Of a stretch of 13,486 nt of DNA, positions 7,452-13,486 are shown piece by piece. Made by a program: the position numbers and the translations under genes. The DNA comes from an uncultured Pelagibacteraceae bacterium. GTDB taxonomy: Bacteria > Pseudomonadota > Alphaproteobacteria > Pelagibacterales > Pelagibacteraceae. Location of the stretch: the NCBI GenBank assembly GCA_902565325.1, contig CACFEM010000021.1, forward strand, positions 1 through 13,486, given 5' to 3'. The notes under the pieces were generated by a model. It searched no databases and was not told where the DNA came from. It saw only the letters and a list, made by a program, of their open reading frames with translations. The first letter of the stretch is position 1, and each line of letters begins with the position of its first letter.

Positions 7452-7942
7452 TGATAAAAAATATATTAATTACTTTTTTTATGTTAATTCTTTTATTTAC
7501 TAATTCATATTCTGCAGGTACTAGCTCTGGTTCAGACTCCAGTAGTGTTAACAATTACAGTAAAGCTGTAAAATTAGTAAAAGCAGCAAAAAAATATGAA
7601 AATGATGGTAAATTAGAGAAAGCAAATAAGAGATATATGAAAGCTTTAAAGCTTTTAATCAAGTCAAACAAAAGCAAACCAAATAAAGCAGATACATTAA
7701 ACTACTTAGGTTTTACAACAAGAAAACTTGGAGATTTTGAAACTGGAGAAAAATATTATCTTCAAGGTCTCGCTATTGAACCAAATCATATAGGTATTAA
7801 TGAATATTTAGGAGAGCTTTATGTTGCGACAAACAGAATTGATTTAGCTAATGAAAGATTAAAAATTCTAGAAAGTTGTAATTGTAAAGAATATGATAGT
7901 TTAAAACAAATAATTGCTGGTACAAAAAAATCAAAATATTAG
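7451..7942 (+). CDS. secreted small TPR-repeat protein, function unknown
   Basis: The 163 residues begin with an export signal: basic MIKN, then a hydrophobic core to about residue 18, then SYSA with likely signal-peptidase I cleavage after Ala22. A short Ser/Gly-rich linker (23-35) follows. Tetratricopeptide-like helices come next: a lysine-rich pair near 36-70, a clear repeat at about 80-113 (YLGFTTRKLGDFETGEKYY...AIEPNH) and another at about 114-147 (YLGELYVATNRIDLANERL). A CNC motif at residues 143-145, followed by KEYDSLKQII, resembles the cysteine pair at the end of other small alphaproteobacterial TPR proteins (from memory). It is probably a periplasmic scaffold. The start shares a base with the pxpA stop, with GGAGA at 7436-7440 as ribosome site, so the two are coupled. 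The stop overlaps the convergent dctM stop. No specific function is claimed. Confidence 0.85.
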   Translation: MIKNILITFFMLILLFTNSYSAGTSSGSDSSSVNNYSKAVKLVKAAKKYENDGKLEKANKRYMKALKLLIKSNKSKPNKADTLNYLGFTTRKLGDFETGEKYYLQGLAIEPNHIGINEYLGELYVATNRIDLANERLKILESCNCKEYDSLKQIIAGTKKSKY

Positions 7943-9249
7943 TTAATGTTTTGAACCATTTGTTGTGGCATCCATAAAGCTATCTCTGGAAAGATAACAA
8001 CAAGAACTACTGCAAGGATCATTAACATAAATAATGGGAATGCGCTCCTTGCAATAAATCCCATATCTTTATTAGCCATTCCTTGTAAAACAAATAAATT
8101 AAATCCTACAGGTGGTGTGATTTGAGCCATCTCAACTACAATAACTAAAAATATTCCAAACCAAATCATGTCAAAACCAGCCTGTCTAATCATTGGTTCA
8201 ATAATCGCCATTGTTAATACTACTGCTGAAATTCCATCAAGAAACATTCCAAGAATAATATAAAAAATCATTAATACAAAAATTAATACATAAGGTGATA
8301 GCTCCATATTTTGTATCCAGATAGCTAGATTTCTTGGAAGACCAGTAAATCCCATAGCTAATGATAAAAATGTAGAGCCAGCTAAAATAAAAGCAATCAT
8401 ACAAGAAGTTTTGGTTGCTCCTAGTAAGGATTGTTTAAATGTTTCAATGGTTAAGCTCTTTTGAAAATATGATAAAATTAAAGCCCCTACTACACCTAAA
8501 GAAGCAGCCTCAGTTGCTGTTGCAACTCCAGTGTATATTGATCCAATCACAGCTGATATTAAAATAATTACTGGTAATAATTGTTTTGATTTTCTTATTT
8601 TTTCTAGAAAGGAAAAATTTTCTACATACATTGGCATGCTTTTTTTATTTATTAAAGACCAAATGATCACGTAAGACATAAATATAAGTGCGATCATTAT
8701 CCCTGGAATAATTCCAGCAATAAATAGTTTTGCTATAGACTCTTGAACAGTTACTCCATAAATTATTAATATTATTGAAGGAGGAATAAGAAGTCCTAAA
8801 GTTCCTGAACCTGCTAGACTACCTAACAAAATTTTTTCTGGATATTTTCTTTTTCTTAGTTCTGGGATAGACATCTTGCCTACTGTTGCAACGGTTGCAG
8901 CAGAAGAGCCAGAAATTGCAGCAAAAAGTGCACAACCAACAACATTTACGTGAATTAATCCACCAGGTAATTTTTGCATCCATGGTGATAGTCCGGCAAA
9001 TAAATTTTCGGATAACTTGGTTCTAAATAATATTTCACCCATCCAAACAAACAATGGTAAAGCTGTTAATGTCCATGATGACGAGGTGCCCCATATTGTA
9101 GTCGCCATAGCATCCCCAACTGGTCTTGAAGTAAATAACATCATACCAATTGTTGAAACTCCTATCATGCTTATTGCTACCCAGATGCCAGATCCAAGAA
9201 AGAATAAAAGTACACTTATAAAAAATATTATGAGAAATATTTCAGTCAT
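7939..9249 (-). CDS. dctM: TRAP transporter large permease subunit (DctM family)
   Basis: This is the large membrane subunit of a tripartite ATP-independent periplasmic (TRAP) transporter, which carries out Na+/H+-driven uptake of the solute delivered by DctP. It has 436 residues with a dozen or more hydrophobic segments, the family norm. Signature stretches are AISGSSAATVATVG (111-124), GTLGLLIPPSIILIIYGV (149-166), GVATATEAASLGVVGA (241-256), GMFLDGISAVVLTMAIIEP (334-352) and QITPPVGFNLFVLQGM (376-391). The start overlaps the end of dctQ by eight bases and has no strong Shine-Dalgarno, so translation is coupled. It is the last gene of the operon. Its TAA stop overlaps the TAG of the convergent TPR gene by four bases, leaving no room for a terminator between them. 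Confidence 0.96.
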   Translation of the reverse strand: MTEIFLIIFFISVLLFFLGSGIWVAISMIGVSTIGMMLFTSRPVGDAMATTIWGTSSSWTLTALPLFVWMGEILFRTKLSENLFAGLSPWMQKLPGGLIHVNVVGCALFAAISGSSAATVATVGKMSIPELRKRKYPEKILLGSLAGSGTLGLLIPPSIILIIYGVTVQESIAKLFIAGIIPGIMIALIFMSYVIIWSLINKKSMPMYVENFSFLEKIRKSKQLLPVIILISAVIGSIYTGVATATEAASLGVVGALILSYFQKSLTIETFKQSLLGATKTSCMIAFILAGSTFLSLAMGFTGLPRNLAIWIQNMELSPYVLIFVLMIFYIILGMFLDGISAVVLTMAIIEPMIRQAGFDMIWFGIFLVIVVEMAQITPPVGFNLFVLQGMANKDMGFIARSAFPLFMLMILAVVLVVIFPEIALWMPQQMVQNIN

Positions 9250-9730
9250 TCTTGCTTAAAATTGTTAAAATAAATTTATGTAAAACAGCTATAAAAAAAA
9301 TTAAAGATCCGATAGCAACACTTGTTTGAGGAATCCATATTAAGATCTCATCTGCACCTTCGCTTCTCTCTTGAAAATCATAAGAGATTAATAACATTTT
9401 CCATAAGTAAAAAGACAAATAGCCTGAAAAAATTGTTGCTACAATTAAACACCATATTTCTAAAAGTCTTTTATAGGATGAAGAGGCTTTTTCTAAGAAA
9501 AGTGTAATTCGAATATGACCACCCTCAACAAAAGTAAATGCTAATGCATAAAAGGAAGCTGCAGCCATGCAGTAACCTGAGTACTCAGCCAAACCTCTTA
9601 TGTAAAAACCAAATATCCTTGAGGAAATTCCAATTAAAATAAAAACTGCGACAAGTATTAAAAAAAAAGCGGCCAAATATCCTGAAAATTTATAGAGCTT
9701 ATTTAGATTGTTATTTATTGATTGAAACAT
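9242..9730 (-). CDS. dctQ: TRAP transporter small permease subunit (DctQ family)
   Basis: This is the small integral-membrane subunit of the TRAP transporter, pairing with DctM. The 162 residues form four hydrophobic helices, as usual for the family. The middle carries the family pattern RGLAEYSGYCMAAASFYALA followed by GGHIRITLF (residues 71-79). The C-terminal part contains IPQTSVAIGSLIFFIAVLHK, which resembles the last helix of other DctQ proteins. Its ATG comes about five bases after the foot of a strong hairpin that separates it from dctP. No Shine-Dalgarno is visible: the bases before the ATG are CCTTTTTACTAA on the coding strand. Expression may therefore be low or depend on read-through from dctP. 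Confidence 0.92.
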   Translation of the reverse strand: MFQSINNNLNKLYKFSGYLAAFFLILVAVFILIGISSRIFGFYIRGLAEYSGYCMAAASFYALAFTFVEGGHIRITLFLEKASSSYKRLLEIWCLIVATIFSGYLSFYLWKMLLISYDFQERSEGADEILIWIPQTSVAIGSLIFFIAVLHKFILTILSKND

Positions 9731-9735
9731 TTAGT

Positions 9736-9768
9736 AAAAAGGCCAACTTACTACAAGTTGGCCTTTTT
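9736..9768 (-). terminator. hairpin between dctP and dctQ, probable attenuator / partial terminator
   Basis: GGCCAACTT (9741-9749) and AAGTTGGCC (9755-9763) form a perfect 9-bp stem with a five-base loop. A-run and T-run flanks extend it to 14 bp (AAAAA at 9736-9740 with the T-run from 9764). In the minus (dctP-dctQ) direction it ends in five U residues and lies about 12 bases beyond the dctP stop. A structure in this place would end most transcripts after dctP, protect their 3' end, and give more binding protein than permease. The longer T8 tract points the other way, but nothing is transcribed on the plus strand here. Confidence 0.8.
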
Positions 9769-9780
9769 TTTAAGACTATT

Positions 9781-10752
9781 TTATTTGTAAGCAGATAAAA
9801 CTGCAGCACCTCTGTCTCCAGCTTTTGCTTTCCATTCTTCAGACATTGTTGCTCCAACTTTTTCAAAATGTTTTTTCAAAGCTGAATTAACTTCGCCTAC
9901 TTCCATTCCAGCATCTGCTAAAGCTTTCTTGTCTCCAGTATTACCTTGTTTAGATAATTCCCAACCTTTTTCTTCAGCAATTGCTGCTTGGTTCATGACA
10001 AGATCTTGAGTTGCTTTATCAAGTTTATTCCAAGCGGCTTTATTAGCTATGATCATATTTTTTGGAAACCATGCTGCTATATCATAAAAGTATTTAACAC
10101 CATTTTCCCAAATCTTGCTATTTTTTCCAGTTGTAGGAGAAGTAATCATACTTTCAACGGCACCTGTAGAAAATGCTTGACTAATTTCAGCTGCTTCAAT
10201 TTTAGTTGGCGCCATTCCTGTTAGCTCCGCAATTCTTATTGTTGCAGAGTTGTATGCTCTAAATTTTAATCCATTTAGATCACCAACTTTTTTAATTTGC
10301 TTTTTACTATAAAGTCCTTGTGCAGGCCATGGTACTGCATAAAGAAACACCAATCCTTTTTCATCAAGACTTTTAACAATATAAGGCTTTGAAGCTTCAT
10401 ATAATTTCATAGCATCGTCATAAGTAGTTGCTAAGAAAGGTAATGAGTCAATTTCATATAAAGGATCTTCTTTTCCAAGAGCAGACATAAATCTTTCACC
10501 AATAGGTGCTTGTCCTGTTCTTACAGCTCTGAAAATTTCACCACCTTTAAATAATGAACCTCCTGGGTGAGTAACAATTGTAAGTTTTCCACCACTTTTT
10601 TCAGTTACATTCTTTGCAAATTCTGTTGCATTAGCAGAATGAAAGTTTCCAGCACCATATGCCAGTGCCATATCCCATTTTTCAGCTAAAGAAATGTTTG
10701 CAAATAATAATACTGAAGTAATTATAGATATAAATAATTTGAATAATTTCAT
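9781..10752 (-). CDS. dctP: TRAP transporter periplasmic solute-binding protein (DctP family)
   Basis: This is the periplasmic receptor of the TRAP system. The 323 residues start with a signal peptide (MKLFKLFISIITSVLLFANISLA) with likely cleavage before Glu24. The mature protein begins with the strand expected for DctP proteins (KWDMALAYGAG). GLKFRAYN (161-168) holds the conserved arginine, Arg165, that normally salt-bridges the carboxylate of the ligand. AAEISQAFSTGAVESMITSP (187-206) is the following family motif. A strong AGGAGG ribosome site at 10757-10762 lies four bases before the ATG, suggesting high expression. Known DctP ligands include C4-dicarboxylates, 2-oxoacids, ectoine and pyroglutamate. 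The neighbouring 5-oxoprolinase genes make pyroglutamate an attractive candidate, but sequence alone does not show it. It leads dctPQM and diverges from the TerC-like gene. Confidence 0.95.
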   Translation of the reverse strand: MKLFKLFISIITSVLLFANISLAEKWDMALAYGAGNFHSANATEFAKNVTEKSGGKLTIVTHPGGSLFKGGEIFRAVRTGQAPIGERFMSALGKEDPLYEIDSLPFLATTYDDAMKLYEASKPYIVKSLDEKGLVFLYAVPWPAQGLYSKKQIKKVGDLNGLKFRAYNSATIRIAELTGMAPTKIEAAEISQAFSTGAVESMITSPTTGKNSKIWENGVKYFYDIAAWFPKNMIIANKAAWNKLDKATQDLVMNQAAIAEEKGWELSKQGNTGDKKALADAGMEVGEVNSALKKHFEKVGATMSEEWKAKAGDRGAAVLSAYK

Positions 10753-10780
10753 CTATCCTCCTTTTTAAAATTAACATTTA

Positions 10781-10840
10781 ATTATCTCTTAGAGGTTAAA
10801 TCAATAAAATTATCACATGGTCTCATTGAAAAATTGTCAG
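10781..10840 (-). promoter_or_regulatory. candidate promoter(s) of dctPQM
   Basis: The 110-base divergent gap offers two minus-strand -10 boxes. TG-T-GATAAT (10817-10809) is an extended -10 with CTGACA (10840-10835) at a long 20-base spacing. A second GATAAT (10786-10781) would give a leader of about 20 bases carrying the strong ribosome site. The sequence CTCTTAGAG at 10786-10794 is a small dyad overlapping the second box. I cannot choose between them. Confidence 0.35.
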
Positions 10841-10856
10841 ATTATACTATTATAAT
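10826..10856 (+). promoter_or_regulatory. candidate promoter of the TerC-like gene
   Basis: TTGAAA (10826-10831) is followed after 19 bases by a perfect TATAAT (10851-10856). The expected transcript start is about 10863, which coincides with the TTG start codon of the gene, so the message would have no or almost no leader. No ribosome site precedes the TTG. Confidence 0.45.
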
Positions 10857-10862
10857 GTTATC

Positions 10863-11474
10863 TTGATTGAAGAGCTCATAATTTTAACCAATATAATTTT
10901 TATCACAATTATATTAACAGCAGATAATGCGGTAATAGTTGGGTCTATTGCTTCAAACTTTGTTCCAAAAAATAGAAAACAAATAATTCTTTGGGGTGTA
11001 ATTGGAGCCTTTGTTTTTAAAATCTTTTTCGCAATTTTTGCGACTTTTTTATTTGAATTTTATTTTATAAAAATTTTAGGTGGTTTATTATTAATTTGGA
11101 TTGTAAATGATTTAAGGAAAGATTTACTAGACATTAAAAAAGTAAAACCTACAACTAAAAAAGGGAAAGAACCTTCATACATTAGTAGCATTGGAAAAGT
11201 TTTATTTGCAGATATCATGATTAGTTTTGATAATGTCATTGGTGTTGTTGCTGCAGCAAAAGGATATTTTGGATTTATGATATTTGGACTTATGTTGTCA
11301 GTTGTTTTAACTGGTGCTTTAGCAACATATATGGCAAGTTATATTCAAAGACATATATGGATTGCGTATGTTGGGTTAATATTTATTTTAATTGTTGGTC
11401 TACAATTGGTAATTGGTGGATTAGTTGATCTTGAAATACTAAATATTAATGAAGAATTTAAAAAATATTTTTAA
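10863..11474 (+). CDS. TerC-family membrane protein (YjbE/YkoY-like), possible metal-ion exporter
   Basis: This is an integral membrane protein of 203 residues with about six or seven hydrophobic segments in two inverted halves. The paired TerC motifs are TADNAVIVG (residues 19-27, Asp21-Asn22) and DIMISFDNVIG (117-127, Asp117, Asp123-Asn124). The segment around 28-85 (SNFVPKNRKQIILWG, LGGLLLIWIVNDL) matches the short YjbE-type branch. TerC proteins are linked to tellurite resistance, pH stress and manganese export or loading of secreted enzymes; the exact role here is unknown. In the first half the position six before Asp21 is Thr15, where family members usually have Asp or Glu. I use the TTG at 10863 because no ATG or GTG is in frame before the first motif and a stop (10827-10829) closes the frame upstream. 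ATT at 10866 is a less likely alternative. Confidence 0.85.
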   Translation: MIEELIILTNIIFITIILTADNAVIVGSIASNFVPKNRKQIILWGVIGAFVFKIFFAIFATFLFEFYFIKILGGLLLIWIVNDLRKDLLDIKKVKPTTKKGKEPSYISSIGKVLFADIMISFDNVIGVVAAAKGYFGFMIFGLMLSVVLTGALATYMASYIQRHIWIAYVGLIFILIVGLQLVIGGLVDLEILNINEEFKKYF

Positions 11475-11515
11475 ATCTACACAATAGTTTGAAAATACTC
11501 GTTAAAGAGGTGTTT

Positions 11516-11568
11516 ATTCAATGCTAAAAAGGACTATTTTGTCATTGAATATTAATCATATTCATAAT
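11516..11568 (+). promoter_or_regulatory. promoter of the LivK-like gene with internal dyad
   Basis: TTGTCA (11539-11544, five of six) and CATAAT (11563-11568, five of six) are 18 bases apart, giving a start near 11575 and a leader of about 37 bases. The spacer is largely a perfect dyad, TGAATAT-TAATC-ATATTCA (11546-11564). A second, overlapping inverted pair, ATTCAATG (11516-11523) and CATTGAAT (11543-11550), lies across the -35. These look like regulator sites. The regulator is unknown. Confidence 0.5.
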
Positions 11569-11611
11569 TAAATTACCTTTTTATAAATTGTTAACAATAT
11601 AGAGGAAGATA

Positions 11612-12793
11612 ATGAGAAAACTATTTATCGCTGCATTTATGTTTGTTTCTATTTTTGGAACAAAAGTAATGGCAGATATTAAAATGGGGATCATTCTAGG
11701 ATTCACAGGTCCTATTGAATCTCTAACTCCAGCTATGGCTGCATCTGCAGAGCTTGCTTTTAAAGAAGCATCAGACTCAGGTTCGCTATTAGGTGGAAAA
11801 AAAATTGAAGTTATGAGAGCAGACTCAACTTGTGTTGACTCAGCAGCAGCAACAGCAGCAGCTGAAGGTTTAATTTCAGGTGGTGTAGCTGCAATCATGG
11901 GAGCTGACTGTTCAGGTGTAACTGGCGCAATTGCAACAAATGTTGCTGTACCAAATGGTGTAGTTATGATTTCACCTTCAGCAACTTCTCCAGGTTTAAC
12001 AACGCTAGATGATAAAGGGTATTTCTTTAGAACTGCTCCGTCAGATGCTAGAGGTGGTCAAATCTTGGCAGACATAACTAAAGATAGAAAAGTAAAAAGT
12101 GTTGCAATCACTTATACTAACAATGACTATGGTAAAGGTTTAGCTGATGTTTACAAAGCAGCAGTTGAAGCTCATGGTATTAAAGTTACAACCGTAACTG
12201 CTCACGAAGATGGAAAAGCAGATTACTCATCTGAAGTAGCAACTCTTGCTTCTGCTGGTGGTGATGCTGTAGCAGTTATTGGTTATCTTGACCAAGGAGG
12301 AAAAGGAATCATTCAAGCTTCTTTAGACTCTGGTGCATTTGATAAATTTGTTTTATCAGATGGTATGATCGGTCAATCTTTAGTTGATGCTTTTGGTAAA
12401 GATTTAAGTAAATCATTTGGATCAATGCCAGGTTCTACTGGTAAAGGTGCTGGTGTATTTGCAGAAGTTGCAAAAGCTGGTGGTATTGACTCATCAGGAC
12501 CATACACAGCTGAGTCTTACGATGCAGCTGCTTTAATCGTTCTTGCAATGCAAGCAGGTAATTCTGCTGACAGAGCATCTATAGCAAAAAATGTAATGGA
12601 TGTTGCTAACGCTCCTGGAAAAAAGATTTACCCAGGTGAGCTTAAGAAAGGTTTGGATTTACTAGCAAAAGGTAAAAAGATTAATTACGAAGGTGCTACT
12701 GGAGTAACTTTTACTGATGTTGGTGAAGCCGAAGGTTCTTTCTTAGAACAAGAAATTAAAGGCGGAAAATTCAAAACTAAAAAACAAAGATAA
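11612..12793 (+). CDS. branched-chain-amino-acid-type ABC transporter substrate-binding protein (LivK-like)
   Basis: This is a periplasmic binding protein of the Peripla_BP_6 / LivJ-LivK class, 393 residues long, normal for the family. The signal peptide (MRKLFIAAFMFVSIFGTKVMA) is probably cut before Asp22. The mature start IKMGIILGFTGPIESLTPAM is the usual first strand and ligand loop. GLTTLDDKGYFFRTAPSDAR and AITYTNNDYGKGLADVYK are standard landmarks of the fold. The only two cysteines, Cys74 and Cys100, are placed like the disulfide pair of E. coli LIV-binding protein. GAGGAAG at 11602-11608 is a good ribosome site. Codons are visibly richer in G+C and less A-biased than in the neighbours, in keeping with high expression. 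No permease or ATPase gene is adjacent, so it must use partners encoded elsewhere. The ligand could be branched-chain or other amino acids, amides or related compounds. Confidence 0.93.
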   Translation: MRKLFIAAFMFVSIFGTKVMADIKMGIILGFTGPIESLTPAMAASAELAFKEASDSGSLLGGKKIEVMRADSTCVDSAAATAAAEGLISGGVAAIMGADCSGVTGAIATNVAVPNGVVMISPSATSPGLTTLDDKGYFFRTAPSDARGGQILADITKDRKVKSVAITYTNNDYGKGLADVYKAAVEAHGIKVTTVTAHEDGKADYSSEVATLASAGGDAVAVIGYLDQGGKGIIQASLDSGAFDKFVLSDGMIGQSLVDAFGKDLSKSFGSMPGSTGKGAGVFAEVAKAGGIDSSGPYTAESYDAAALIVLAMQAGNSADRASIAKNVMDVANAPGKKIYPGELKKGLDLLAKGKKINYEGATGVTFTDVGEAEGSFLEQEIKGGKFKTKKQR

Positions 12794-12809
12794 TTTGTTA
12801 TCTTAATTC

Positions 12810-12847
12810 AAAAAACCCCAGTAATTTAATTGCTGGGGTTTTTTTTT
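12810..12847. terminator. bidirectional intrinsic terminator between the LivK-like and MFS genes
   Basis: CCCCAG (12816-12821) pairs with CTGGGG (12833-12838), flanked by six A residues on the left and nine T residues on the right. In the plus direction it ends the LivK-like message with a strong U-tract, about 22 bases after the stop. In the minus direction it ends the MFS message with a six-U tract. The MFS stop codon (12828-12826) lies in the loop. Confidence 0.92.
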
Positions 12848-13486
12848 AAATCAGCTCTTATTGTAGAAAGAGCTATTATAATTAGAAAAATCAAACATAT
12901 TAAATTCATAGTTTTCCAGCTAGTTAAGCTAAGAAATACTCCAGCAGACAAACTCGCTGTTGCTTGTATGGTATAAACGATTAAATCATTATACCCTTGA
13001 GCTCTAAATTTTTCCTCTTCTCTGTAACACAACACAAGTAAGCTCGTTCCTGAAATAAATAAAAAATTCCATCCTAGTCCTAGAAAAATAAGAGCAATCA
13101 AATAATTAGTGAAGTTTTGTTCAAATAAACTAGTAATAATTGTGACTAAAAACAGTAAAACTCCCGAATACATAATTTTACTATGACCAAACCTTTTAAC
13201 TAAATTTCCAGTAACTAGTGAAGGTAAAAACATAGCTGCTATATGAAGCTGAATAACAAATCCAGTCTTGGACAAACTTATTTTCTCCATCAAATGCATA
13301 CTTATAGGTGTGGCTGTCATTAAAAAAGTCATTACTGCATAGGCAAAAGCTGAAGCTACAAGTGCCTGCAGAAATCTTGGTTGTGACATAAGTTCGAAAA
13401 AACTTCTTCCGGTTTTATATTGATTATCTGATGTCTTTTTAGGTTCCTGAAAAAAAAATAAAAAAATTATTGATGAGATAGATAAT
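12826..13486 (-). CDS. MFS transporter, C-terminal half (N-terminus beyond window edge)
   Basis: The frame is open to the right edge: 219 complete codons and one extra base. The visible part starts in a hydrophobic segment (SSIIFLFFF, the end of TM6) and runs through a charged cytoplasmic loop (QEPKKTSDNQYKTGRSFFEL). It then gives six membrane segments, the normal second half of a 12-helix major facilitator protein of about 400 residues. The Met at 13389 is internal, not a start. QPRFLQALVASAFAYAVMTF followed by LMTATPISMH is a landmark of a common bacterial MFS group, and GNLVKRFGHSKIMYSG is the usual loop between TM8 and TM9. The substrate is unknown. The last codons (NPSN, stop) are part of the terminator hairpin shared with the convergent LivK-like gene. 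Confidence 0.9.
   Translation of the reverse strand, partial: LSISSIIFLFFFQEPKKTSDNQYKTGRSFFELMSQPRFLQALVASAFAYAVMTFLMTATPISMHLMEKISLSKTGFVIQLHIAAMFLPSLVTGNLVKRFGHSKIMYSGVLLFLVTIITSLFEQNFTNYLIALIFLGLGWNFLFISGTSLLVLCYREEEKFRAQGYNDLIVYTIQATASLSAGVFLSLTSWKTMNLICLIFLIIIALSTIRADLKKNPSN

Noticed and set aside
9736..9771. Plus-strand terminator (T8 tract is longer in that direction)
   Set aside because: No plus-strand gene ends nearby; the hairpin more likely serves the dctP message on the minus strand.
11841..11862. CAG-like triplet run as a microsatellite
   Set aside because: It is a short imperfect run encoding alanines with one threonine in the binding protein, within normal variation for that helix.
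11581..11898. 105-codon minus-strand frame rich in alanine and serine
   Set aside because: It is the antisense shadow of the LivK-like coding sequence and its promoter.
13387..13389. ATG as the true start of the MFS gene
   Set aside because: The frame stays open upstream to the window edge and encodes the typical TM6-TM7 loop, so this Met is internal.

Overview
The window is dense, AT-rich chromosomal DNA (roughly 30% G+C by eye). It has very short intergenic gaps, repeated one-base TAATG stop/start overlaps and many lysine, isoleucine and asparagine codons. Together with a riboswitch-controlled glycine cleavage operon, a TRAP transporter and lone solute-binding proteins, this points to a streamlined marine alphaproteobacterium of the SAR11 / Pelagibacter type. 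The assignment rests on style and gene content, because no rRNA or other marker gene is present. There are no tRNAs, CRISPR arrays, insertion sequences or gene-free stretches over 300 bases.

Layout. 1-3973 (minus) is the glycine cleavage operon gcvT-gcvH-gcvP, with gcvP cut by the left edge. It is preceded at 3971-4131 by a tandem glycine riboswitch with its own likely promoter. 4167-6650 (minus) is pxpB-pxpC plus a DMT/EamA membrane transporter, all overlapping. Only 27 bases away and divergent, 6678-7942 (plus) holds pxpA and a small secreted TPR protein. PxpA, PxpB and PxpC together make the bacterial 5-oxoprolinase. 7939-10752 (minus) is a complete TRAP transporter in the order dctP, dctQ, dctM; a strong hairpin between dctP and dctQ looks like an attenuator. 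Diverging from dctP is a TerC/YjbE-type membrane protein (10863-11474, plus). It is followed by a LivK-like periplasmic binding protein (11612-12793, plus) with a good promoter that contains a dyad. A bidirectional terminator separates this gene from the C-terminal half of an MFS transporter (12826 to the right edge, minus).

How the genes may work together. The region reads as an amino-acid scavenging neighbourhood. The TRAP system may import 5-oxoproline (pyroglutamate), since TRAP receptors that bind pyroglutamate are known. PxpABC would then open it to glutamate with ATP. The Gcv proteins oxidise glycine to CO2, ammonia and a one-carbon unit under control of a glycine-sensing RNA. The substrate assignments of the TRAP, EamA, LivK-like and MFS proteins are inferred from context or left open.

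The most interesting points are regulatory. The gcvT start codon lies inside a perfect 12-bp helix that extends P1 of the second glycine aptamer. A compact bidirectional promoter appears to serve pxpA and pxpB from one shared TATA core. A hairpin separates dctP from dctQ, which has no Shine-Dalgarno sequence. A 7-bp dyad sits exactly between the -35 and -10 boxes of the LivK-like gene. No wholly new multi-gene system was recognised.
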